Positions 1-5,218 of a stretch of 5,218 nucleotides of DNA are shown piece by piece. Each line of letters starts with the position of its first letter. The stretch's first letter is position 1. Origin of the DNA: JAFDVL01 sp031398365. Lineage in GTDB: Bacteria > Acidobacteriota > Blastocatellia > RBC074. The DNA lies in NCBI GenBank assembly GCA_031398365.1, contig JANNND010000415.1, positions 1-5,218 on the forward strand, read 5' to 3'. A program made the translations under genes and the position numbers. Under the pieces are notes generated by a model. The model was given only the letters and a program-made list of their open reading frames with translations, was not told where the DNA came from and did not search any database.

Positions 1-1040
1 GCCGCCAGGATGACGTGGTATAGCTCCTGTGCGGTGGGGTAGAACTTGAGACGATCTGTGTCACTGTAGAGACCCATCACCAAATCAGTTCCCGAAATAT
101 GGGCTACGTCATAAGCCTCAATGCGACGCGGGCTTTTTGTCAGCCGAAAATCCTGTTTGAATTCTGCTGCCAGTGCTGGCTCGGAATTGGCCCGTCTGAT
201 TTGCCGAAACTCACGTTCAAATTTAGTGTATTCAAGCGCCCGTTGCGTTATCACTTTCGGCTGACCTTCGTGCAGCACCTCGATTTTGATTTTTCGCTGA
301 AAGCGCAGACTCAGTTCATCAGCCATCATTGCGCGCGCGGCAAAGTCGTGCGGAACACGGATTACTTTGGGCACATGAAAGCGATACAACTGCGGCAGAA
401 GCTGCGGCAAAACCTCTTCGGGTTGACCTGCTTTGGCAAAGACAAACGTGCGTTTGCCCAGGGTTTTTCTGACTCGCATGGTGACGAGATGAACGAGTAA
501 TATTTCGCTGGTTTCTTCCACGGCAAACGTATCCACTGCATCATCCAACCAGAAGTTCCAGTCTTTGTGCGTGAGCAGTTTTTCGATGGTCAGCCAAACC
601 TTGCGTTGCTCCTGAGCGGCTTCAAAATCCAGACTCTCGGCCAAAGCATCTATTGTTTGCAAAAAGTATTTTTCAAGCTCAGCTTTATCACGCCGCAAAA
701 ACAGGCGGACAAGCTGCACTTGTTGCGCATATGTTTTTTCGTCGCACAGACTCGCGACACAAGGGGCGACACAGCGCTGCCGATAAAACTGAGGGCAGGG
801 AACTGGGAAATTGCCGTTTACCTCAATCTCACAACTGCGCAGGCGAAAAAGCCTGTTCAGTAAATCCAGCCAAAATCGCACTCCGGTTTCGGGCAAAAAG
901 GCTCCGAAATATTCGGCCTGATCCGGTTCAATTTTGCGCGTCACGAGCAGGCGCGGAAACCGTTCATGCGTCAGTTTGAAATGCGGATAAAGCTGCTGCT
1001 GCGCGAGCGAAAATTCAGGTGTTTTGTTTCTCTTGGCCAA
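1..1040 (-). CDS. UvrC-like excinuclease subunit lacking the GIY-YIG domain (partial, runs off left edge)
   Basis: This is a UvrC homologue of which 346 codons are visible; its C-terminal end lies outside the window. UvrC is the cytoplasmic nuclease of nucleotide excision repair. Normally its N-terminal GIY-YIG domain makes the 3' incision and its C-terminal RNase H-like domain makes the 5' incision. Here the protein begins with the UvrC region that follows the GIY-YIG domain: LYPHFKLT at residues 17-24, FPRLLVTRKI at 28-37 and EYFGAF at 43-48. Cysteines 70, 82, 90 and 94 are spaced C-x11-C-x7-C-x3-C, which matches the iron-sulphur ligand spacing I recall for E. coli UvrC (C154, C166, C174, C178). 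A UVR motif for UvrB contact spans about 118-153. RIEAYDVAHISGTD (306-319) carries the first RNase H-domain aspartate, D311. After about residue 324 the sequence no longer resembles typical UvrC. The chosen start is TTG at 1040 because AGGAG lies 10 bases upstream and no ATG in this frame lies close upstream. I am sure of the family; whether the protein is active is unknown. Confidence 0.85.
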   Translation of the reverse strand, partial: MAKRNKTPEFSLAQQQLYPHFKLTHERFPRLLVTRKIEPDQAEYFGAFLPETGVRFWLDLLNRLFRLRSCEIEVNGNFPVPCPQFYRQRCVAPCVASLCDEKTYAQQVQLVRLFLRRDKAELEKYFLQTIDALAESLDFEAAQEQRKVWLTIEKLLTHKDWNFWLDDAVDTFAVEETSEILLVHLVTMRVRKTLGKRTFVFAKAGQPEEVLPQLLPQLYRFHVPKVIRVPHDFAARAMMADELSLRFQRKIKIEVLHEGQPKVITQRALEYTKFEREFRQIRRANSEPALAAEFKQDFRLTKSPRRIEAYDVAHISGTDLVMGLYSDTDRLKFYPTAQELYHVILA

Positions 1041-1050
1041 GCAGCGTTTG

Positions 1051-1055
1051 CTCCT
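1051..1055 (-). promoter_or_regulatory. Ribosome-binding site of the UvrC-like gene, overlapping the ligase stop codon
   Basis: On the minus strand the ligase ends in TAG and the sequence reads TAGGAG, so the Shine-Dalgarno core AGGAG shares bases with the stop codon. A TTG codon follows after a 10-base spacer. This decides the start of the downstream gene and suggests that terminating ribosomes re-initiate on it, giving coupled synthesis of ligase and UvrC-like protein. Confidence 0.6.
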
Positions 1056-2670
1056 ATGATTCGTTCTTTTTATCCAGCAGTTGATAAATGGTCTGTAGGG
1101 AATCAGCCTCTTTGATGGTCTTGTCTGCGCGCCAACGCAAAATTCTGGGAAAGCGAACCGCCACCCCGGATTTGTGGCGCGTTGATTTCTGGATGTTTTC
1201 AAACGCCAGCTCGAAGACCAATTGCGGTTCGACACTGCGCACTGGGCCGAAGGTTTCCTTTGTATGCTTGCGGACAAAATTGTCTACCTGCCGGATTTCG
1301 GCGTCGGTCAACCCGGAGTATGCTTTGGCAAAAGGAACAAGCTCGCCCACGTCATTCCAAACCGCGAAGGTATAGTCGGTGAACAGCCCTGACCGCTTGC
1401 CGGTTCCTTTTTGCGCATAGAGCAAAACCGCGTCAATCGTCATCGGTTCAATTTTCCATTTCCACCAATCGCCGCGGTGGCGACCCACGCGATAGGGCGA
1501 CGATTTTTGTTTGAGCATAAAACCTTCCACCCCCAAGTCCCGGCTTTGCTCGCGCCTGTCCGCCAACTGGCTCCAAGTGTCGGCTTCGATGATCTCTGTC
1601 AGCCGCAGAACCGTGCGCGCATCGGCGCTGAGATTCCCCATAACTTCGGTGAGAAAAGCACGCCGCGTTTGCAGGGCAAGTGCGCGAATATCCTTACCGG
1701 CAAATTCGAGCAGATCATACGTTTGTAGAATTACAGGGATTTCAGCAAGGATTTTTGCCGACAGATTTTTGCGGCCAATGCGTTTTTGTAACGCGGTAAA
1801 GGGCAAAACGCGATCATCAAGCCACGGCAGAATTTCGCCATCCAGCACGGTTCCATTCGGTAAATTTTGCGCAGCTTGTGCGATTTCAGGAAAGCGTTCG
1901 GTAATTAAGTCTTCGCCGCGCGACCAAATGAAAACCTGATCTGCCCGCTTAATCACCTGGGAGCGAATTCCATCCCATTTCCATTCCGCCTGCCACTCAA
2001 AAACAGCTCCCAGATCGTTGAGCTTGAAATCAATCTGGTGCGCCAGATGAAAGGGAAAAGGCCGGGCGATAGGTGTTTCGTCGGCGTCAAGTTCAGGATT
2101 CAGCAGCGTGGCGAAAAAGTCTGCGGTGGGCGACCATTCGCCCATCAACCGCTGGGCAATCACATCGGTCGGAAGTTCGGAAAGCTGCGCCAGCGCCCGC
2201 ACGACGAGCAATTGCGACACGCCGACGCGAAAGCTGCCGGAGATCAATTTGTTATAAATTAACCGCTGCGCATAATTCATCTGCGACCAGGCGGCCAGTA
2301 CCGCTTGTTGCTGCGTGGCTTCGTCCGCCGTGCGCAGGGGCAACAGTTTCTCTTCAACCAAAACATGCAAAGCGGTCTCGTCGGTGGCGCTGTTATTCGG
2401 CAGTAACAGCGCAATGGTCTCGGCGCCGTCACCGACCGTATGGCGCGCTTCGTCAAACAGCCATTCCGGGATTCCAGCCAATGCCAACGCCCATTCGCGC
2501 AGCTTTTTGGACGGCACAATCTGCCGCGGCTTGCGACCGGAAAGAAAATACAAAGCCCAGGCGGCATCTGATTTTTCAGCGTGCGAGAAATAGTTCTTCA
2601 GCGCTTCCACCTTTTCATTGGTCTTATTCGTTTGGTCAAGTTGGTTGTAAAGCTCGGTGAACAGTTTCAT
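1054..2670 (-). CDS. ATP-dependent DNA ligase, ligase-associated-cluster (Lig B-like) type
   Basis: This 538-residue ATP-dependent DNA ligase seals nicks through a lysine-AMP intermediate. The helical N-terminal DNA-binding domain covers about 1-200. The nucleotidyltransferase domain covers about 205-410. Motif I is EWKWDGIR (229-236) with nucleotidyl lysine K231; then come SRGED (250-254), VLDGEI (275-280, motif III), GVEGFMLKQ (380-388, motif IV) and WWKWKIEP (402-409, motif V). An OB-fold domain follows and ends with motif VI around RFPRILRWRADK (506-517). All catalytic motifs look intact and the length fits the family that is co-encoded with a metallo-beta-lactamase exonuclease. It lacks the polymerase and nuclease modules of LigD. 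The ATG overlaps the exonuclease stop codon as ATGA, and no good Shine-Dalgarno sequence precedes it, so translation is probably coupled to the upstream gene. It is likely an accessory repair ligase alongside the NAD-dependent replicative enzyme (inference). Confidence 0.95.
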   Translation of the reverse strand: MKLFTELYNQLDQTNKTNEKVEALKNYFSHAEKSDAAWALYFLSGRKPRQIVPSKKLREWALALAGIPEWLFDEARHTVGDGAETIALLLPNNSATDETALHVLVEEKLLPLRTADEATQQQAVLAAWSQMNYAQRLIYNKLISGSFRVGVSQLLVVRALAQLSELPTDVIAQRLMGEWSPTADFFATLLNPELDADETPIARPFPFHLAHQIDFKLNDLGAVFEWQAEWKWDGIRSQVIKRADQVFIWSRGEDLITERFPEIAQAAQNLPNGTVLDGEILPWLDDRVLPFTALQKRIGRKNLSAKILAEIPVILQTYDLLEFAGKDIRALALQTRRAFLTEVMGNLSADARTVLRLTEIIEADTWSQLADRREQSRDLGVEGFMLKQKSSPYRVGRHRGDWWKWKIEPMTIDAVLLYAQKGTGKRSGLFTDYTFAVWNDVGELVPFAKAYSGLTDAEIRQVDNFVRKHTKETFGPVRSVEPQLVFELAFENIQKSTRHKSGVAVRFPRILRWRADKTIKEADSLQTIYQLLDKKNES

Positions 2671-3746
2671 GCCGTTTGGGTCTGTGGTGTGTGATCGGAG
2701 TTGAATAGTTGCGGCTCCGCTTCATCGCTTGGCAACAAGGATTCATTCTCCATCTCTTCTTCAGCGCCGTAATTTGTTTTCAGCGGAACTGCCTGCTGAC
2801 CGGTTTCGTTGAGCCAGCGCACCAGTTCAGGAACAAAACCATGCGTGACATAGACGGTTTCCGCTCCAGCCGCCTGAATAGCCGTTTGCAACTCCGGCCA
2901 ATCGGCGTGATCGCTGAGAACGAACCCCCGATCCACGGCTTTTCTGCGGCGCGCCCCGCGCACCATCATCCAACCGGACGCAAAGCCGGTGGAATAATTT
3001 CCGAATTTCTTCAGCCAACTGGAGCCGTGCGCGGAGGGCGGAGCCACGATCAGCGAGCCAGCAAATTCTTTCTTATTTTCCACCGCGCCCACATAGGTCG
3101 TTGCTGGTAAATCTACCCCGGAAGCGCGATAAGCCTGGGTCAATCTTTCCACCGCGCCGTGCGTGAAGATGTTGCCGATGGAGCGATCAATCCCATTCAG
3201 AAGGCGCTGCGATTTGCCCAACGCATACGCAAAGATGACCGACACTTTGCCCTGCGCCTGATTGTTGCGCCACCAATCATTGATTTCCTGCCAGATAAAA
3301 TCGGTTGGCTGCCAACGGTAAATCGGCAAACCAAAAGTTGCTTCGGTAATAAAGTGATGGCATTTGACGGGCTCAAACGGCGCGCAGGTCGCGTCCGGCG
3401 TCAGTTTGTAATCACCTGAAACAACCCACACTTCACCCTTGTATTCAATTCGCACTTGCGCCGACCCCAGCACATGACCCGCCGGATGAAACGAAATGGA
3501 TACACCGTTGATGTTGGTCGTTGCGCCGTAGCCTTGCGTCGCAATCTGTGCCTCATCACCCAGTCGAATGCGAGAGAGTAATTCGCCCTCCTGCGGGACA
3601 AGATAAGTTTGGTTCCCGCGATAGGTATGATCCGCGTGCGCGTGCGTCAAAATCGCTTGATTGACCGGCAACCAGGGGTCTACATAAAAATCCCCTTGTT
3701 CGCAATACAGTCCTTTTTCAGTCAATTTTATCAGCGTATGTTTCAT
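2667..3746 (-). CDS. Ligase-associated DNA exonuclease, metallo-beta-lactamase fold
   Basis: This 359-residue protein belongs to the metallo-beta-lactamase nuclease superfamily (SNM1/CPSF-like) and is the usual partner of the ligase encoded next to it, where it is thought to trim DNA ends. Numbering from the ATG at 3746, the metal-binding motif HAHADH spans 35-40. GHVLGSAQ contains H91, SGDYK contains D112, TEATFG contains E135, SDHADW contains D279 and H280, and VTHGF contains H302. Together these give a complete two-metal site and beta-CASP-like late motifs. The last 30 or so residues are acidic and rich in Glu, Gln and Thr, and look like a disordered tail. An in-frame TTG lies directly before the ATG (3749-3747); I prefer the ATG. 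There is no clear Shine-Dalgarno sequence. It is the first gene of the minus-strand operon and overlaps the ligase start by four bases. Confidence 0.93.
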   Translation of the reverse strand: MKHTLIKLTEKGLYCEQGDFYVDPWLPVNQAILTHAHADHTYRGNQTYLVPQEGELLSRIRLGDEAQIATQGYGATTNINGVSISFHPAGHVLGSAQVRIEYKGEVWVVSGDYKLTPDATCAPFEPVKCHHFITEATFGLPIYRWQPTDFIWQEINDWWRNNQAQGKVSVIFAYALGKSQRLLNGIDRSIGNIFTHGAVERLTQAYRASGVDLPATTYVGAVENKKEFAGSLIVAPPSAHGSSWLKKFGNYSTGFASGWMMVRGARRRKAVDRGFVLSDHADWPELQTAIQAAGAETVYVTHGFVPELVRWLNETGQQAVPLKTNYGAEEEMENESLLPSDEAEPQLFNSDHTPQTQTA

Positions 3747-3844
3747 CAAGTTGTTGTTACGAATATTGTTTCATTCCATCACCCAACTCTGACTTCATGC
3801 CGTACAGTCAAAGCAGAAGGCACACAGGGTTAGCAAGACTCAGG

Positions 3845-3975
3845 CCAGATAATGGTCTTGGAAAATTAAAATCGTCGACCAGCGCGACGTAGCACGGGCG
3901 GCTCGCCCGTGCGATGCGCGCCGAGCCGCCCGCATTACGCCTTGCCGATTTTAATTTTCCAAGACCATTATCTGG
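3845..3975. repeat. 131-base element with perfect 30-base inverted terminal arms (MITE/REP-like)
   Basis: Bases 3845-3874 and 3946-3975 are exact reverse complements over 30 bases. The left arm starts CCAGATAATGGTCTTGG and ends in an AT-rich run. The 71 bases between the arms are GC-rich and contain further inverted repeats. As single-stranded DNA or RNA the whole unit would fold into one long hairpin. It contains no coding frame. A non-autonomous mobile element or REP-like palindrome fits best; a terminator is less likely because the genes on either side diverge. No clear target-site duplication is visible in the flanks. Confidence 0.8.
3892..3912. repeat. GC-rich 9-bp hairpin in the core of the inverted-repeat element
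   Basis: GCACGGGCG (3892-3900) and CGCCCGTGC (3904-3912) pair perfectly around the 3-base loop GCT. The overlapping segment 3895-3905 is instead an exact reverse complement of 3922-3932 (11 bases), so two mutually exclusive folds are possible within the core. Confidence 0.7.
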
Positions 3976-3998
3976 TCAACGATTCACTGCCAAAGTTC

Positions 3999-4011
3999 TT
4001 TCACTGTGAAA
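3999..4011. promoter_or_regulatory. Small palindrome, possible operator
   Basis: TTTCACTGTGAAA is a perfect 6-base dyad around a single central base, the size and form of a bacterial repressor half-site pair. It lies between the divergent genes. No promoter element is close enough to make the assignment firm, and a palindrome of this size can arise by chance. Confidence 0.2.
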
Positions 4012-4036
4012 CGTTCTCGACACCGGAATTGAGGAA

Positions 4037-4056
4037 GAGGTATGCTGCTATACCTC
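4037..4056. other. Short hairpin
   Basis: GAGGTAT (4037-4043) and ATACCTC (4050-4056) form a perfect 7-base stem with a 6-base loop. No T-run follows on the plus strand, so it does not look like an intrinsic terminator. It could be a regulatory hairpin or a protein-binding dyad. Confidence 0.3.
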
Positions 4057-4127
4057 GCGCGGTCACAATTTGAGCTTTTGTCCGTCCAGAAAAATGATGT
4101 CGGTATTTTCTATGTTTGCGCTATTTT

Positions 4128-4155
4128 TTGACTCATATCTTTCTGTCGATAAAAC
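4128..4155 (+). promoter_or_regulatory. Weak candidate sigma70-type promoter upstream of the receptor gene
   Basis: TTGACT (4128-4133) is followed after 16 bases by TAAAAC (4150-4155), a five-of-six and a four-of-six match to the consensus hexamers. It points toward the TonB-receptor gene and would leave a leader of roughly 165 bases. The matches are modest, and acidobacterial promoter rules may differ. Confidence 0.2.
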
Positions 4156-4308
4156 TCAGTTTGTTCCCGTTGCAGGTATAACAGCGCGCCAGGACAGCTT
4201 GACACGCCAGCCGAGACCGGCAGCGTCATCGCATTCCTGGCTGTTAACGTCGCCATCTACTTGATCGGCGCGATTATCGAAATCAAGGGCAGCATGCTAT
4301 TGATGTAA
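4153..4308 (+). pseudogene. Startless reading frame with a membrane-like segment, likely a gene remnant
   Basis: From the stop at 4150-4152 to the stop at 4306-4308 there is an open frame of 51 codons with no ATG or GTG start and only an internal TTG. Its second half reads like real protein: a Pro/Thr-rich stretch (APGQLDTPAETG), then an uncharged hydrophobic run of about 18 residues (SVIAFLAVNVAIYLIGAII), then EIKGSMLLM. The stop lies 20 bases before the receptor ATG, operon-like spacing. I read it as the C-terminal remnant of a small membrane protein whose front is lost or out of frame. A shift near 4175 would join it to the frame open from about 4070. A chance open frame remains possible. 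Confidence 0.3.
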
Positions 4309-4319
4309 CGCAAACATTC

Positions 4320-4324
4320 GGAGG
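4320..4324 (+). promoter_or_regulatory. Ribosome-binding site of the TonB-receptor gene
   Basis: GGAGG lies 4 bases before the ATG at 4329. It is a strong Shine-Dalgarno core, slightly closer to the start than usual, and it fixes the start codon. Confidence 0.75.
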
Positions 4325-4328
4325 TTAT

Positions 4329-5218
4329 ATGCAAACGAAACCATCAACTCATTTTTTATCTCGTTGGGCGGCAGCAGCGCTTTTACTAGCGCTGGGGCTG
4401 GCAACAGCGCTGGCGCAGGAATCGCGCGGCACGATCCTGGGACGGATCGCCGATGCGTCCGGCGCCGTAGTTCCCGGCGTCACGGTGCAAATCACCAACG
4501 CGGCGACCAACGTCACGACAACAGCGACCACCAACGACGAAGGCCGTTTCAGCATGCCTTTTCTCTTGCCCGGTGCGTACCGCGTGACGGCGGAAAAGAC
4601 AGGCTTCAAGCGCTATGTGCAAACCGGCGTTGAAGTGCGTGTCAGTGAAAGTGTCGAATTGAATCTGGCGATGCAGGCGGGCGAAGTCAGCGAAGCCATT
4701 GAGGTCAGCGCCTCGACGCCCTTGCTTGACACCGCCGGGTCTTCCGTCGGTCAGATCATTGACGAGCGCCGCGTGCAGGAATTGCCCCTTTTTGCGGGCA
4801 ATCCGATGGAATTGACACTGATTGCCACCGGCGTCGTCAACGCGACGGATATGCGCTTGCGCAAAGCTGGATTCAACAATGCGCCATCACAGTTCTCCTC
4901 GGACGGCAACGGGCAATTCAACAACGACTTCACGATTGACGGCATTCCGAACAACTTTCCCGTCGGCAACGGACAATCGCGCGTGGCCTTTAGTCCGCCG
5001 GTCTATTCCGTCAAAGAATTCAAGATTCAAACTTCTTCCTATGACGCCACTGTAGGCCACACTATCGGCGCGCTGACCAACGTCAATACGGCGACCGGCG
5101 GCAATGGTTTGCACGGCGAATTGCATTGGTGGGAGCGCAACAGCTTTTTGGACGCGGCGAATCTCTTCAACAACAAAAACAATACGAAACGCACTTCGTT
5201 CGGCGATCATCGCTACGG
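4329..5218 (+). CDS. Oar-like TonB-dependent receptor with carboxypeptidase-regulatory-like domain (partial, runs off right edge)
   Basis: The first 296 codons of an outer-membrane receptor are visible; relatives are usually around 1000 residues or longer, so most of the beta-barrel is missing. Residues 1-29 form a signal peptide: basic start, hydrophobic core AAAALLLALGL and probable cleavage after ALA before QE. Residues about 34-115 form a carboxypeptidase-regulatory-like (Ig-like) domain with GRIADASGAVVPGVTV (38-53) and the typical DEGRFSMPFLLPGAYRVTA (70-88). A TonB-receptor plug follows from about 120, with VSASTPLLDT (126-135), ELPLFAGNPMEL (151-162), FTIDGIPN (201-208) and VKEFKIQTSSYDATVG (228-243). 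GGNGLHGELHWWERN (257-271) begins the barrel region. Such proteins bring large substrates or oligosaccharides across the outer membrane, or are surface proteins like Myxococcus Oar; the ligand cannot be told. A strong ribosome-binding site supports the start. There is no link to the divergent repair operon. Confidence 0.9.
   Translation, partial: MQTKPSTHFLSRWAAAALLLALGLATALAQESRGTILGRIADASGAVVPGVTVQITNAATNVTTTATTNDEGRFSMPFLLPGAYRVTAEKTGFKRYVQTGVEVRVSESVELNLAMQAGEVSEAIEVSASTPLLDTAGSSVGQIIDERRVQELPLFAGNPMELTLIATGVVNATDMRLRKAGFNNAPSQFSSDGNGQFNNDFTIDGIPNNFPVGNGQSRVAFSPPVYSVKEFKIQTSSYDATVGHTIGALTNVNTATGGNGLHGELHWWERNSFLDAANLFNNKNNTKRTSFGDHRY

Larger units (their letters stand above)
3747..4328. 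other. Intergenic region between divergent transcription units
   Basis: This stretch of 582 bases has no intact gene. It must contain the start signals for the leftward repair operon and the rightward receptor gene. It also carries the long inverted repeat at 3845-3975, a small palindrome, a hairpin and a startless reading frame, described separately. I found no tRNA, rRNA or recognisable riboswitch in it. Open frames such as one starting at TTG 4070 lack a ribosome-binding site and protein-like features. Confidence 0.7.

Noticed and set aside
99..979. Plus-strand open frames of 98-133 codons at 99-500, 567-863 and 653-979
   Set aside because: They lie antisense to the UvrC-like gene, have no ribosome-binding sites or family motifs, and the minus-strand translation is clearly homologous to UvrC throughout.
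2073..2660. Plus-strand open frame of 195 codons opposite the ligase
   Set aside because: It is Arg/Ala/Ser-rich low-complexity translation typical of an antisense shadow; the ligase frame on the other strand carries all catalytic motifs.
3747..3749. TTG directly before the ATG as the exonuclease start
   Set aside because: The adjacent ATG is the stronger start and neither choice is favoured by a Shine-Dalgarno sequence.
3783..3811. TTGACT on the minus strand (3811-3806) as a promoter -35 box for the repair operon
   Set aside because: The hexamer is good, but at 17 bases spacing the -10 position reads AGTTGG and no better -10 hexamer is present at 16-18 bases.
3845..3975. Long inverted repeat as a bidirectional intrinsic terminator
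   Set aside because: The flanking genes diverge from it, so no transcript needs to end there, and neither arm is followed by a T-run outside the stem.
3845..3975. CRISPR array
   Set aside because: There are only two inverted arms and no series of direct repeats with spacers.
4070..4264. Plus-strand 64-codon frame starting at TTG 4070
   Set aside because: There is no ribosome-binding site and the second half reads as random Arg/Pro/Ser-rich sequence. Only its middle might belong to a frameshifted remnant with the 4153-4308 frame.
4349..5210. Minus-strand open frames of 72-107 codons opposite the receptor gene
   Set aside because: These are antisense shadows; the plus-strand frame has a signal peptide, domain motifs and a strong ribosome-binding site.

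Overview
This window looks like a chromosomal segment from a Gram-negative bacterium, most likely an acidobacterium (class Blastocatellia is a guess). The main clue is the right-hand gene. It encodes a signal peptide, a carboxypeptidase-regulatory-like domain and a TonB-receptor plug, an architecture greatly expanded in Acidobacteriota. Taxonomy is inferred from this style only, because no marker gene is present.

Left part (1-3746, all on the minus strand, transcribed right to left): a compact DNA-repair operon of three genes. The first is a metallo-beta-lactamase-fold, ligase-associated exonuclease (3746-2667). It overlaps by an ATGA junction with an ATP-dependent DNA ligase (2670-1054). The ligase stop codon is embedded in the ribosome-binding site of a third gene (1040 to beyond the left edge). 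No long closed reading frame covers that third gene because it runs off the window, but reverse translation shows a clear UvrC homologue. It starts just where the GIY-YIG nuclease domain of ordinary UvrC ends. It keeps the four-cysteine iron-sulphur signature with exact UvrC spacing, the UVR (UvrB-binding) motif and the first aspartate of the RNase H-like nuclease domain. Ligase-associated clusters in other bacteria usually pair exonuclease and ligase with a DEXH helicase and a phosphoesterase, so a one-nuclease UvrC in this place is the most interesting content of the window.

Middle part (3747-4328): 582 bases without an intact gene, lying between the two divergent transcription units. It holds a 131-base element with perfect 30-base inverted arms around a GC-rich core that can fold in alternative ways (MITE- or REP-like). 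It also holds a short operator-like palindrome, a small hairpin, a weak candidate promoter, and a startless reading frame ending in a membrane-like segment 20 bases before the next gene, probably a gene remnant.

Right part (4329-5218, plus strand): the first 296 codons of an Oar-like TonB-dependent outer-membrane receptor, cut by the window edge.

The repair genes probably act together on damaged DNA: incision by the UvrC-like protein, end trimming by the exonuclease and sealing by the ligase. The receptor gene is an unrelated neighbour.
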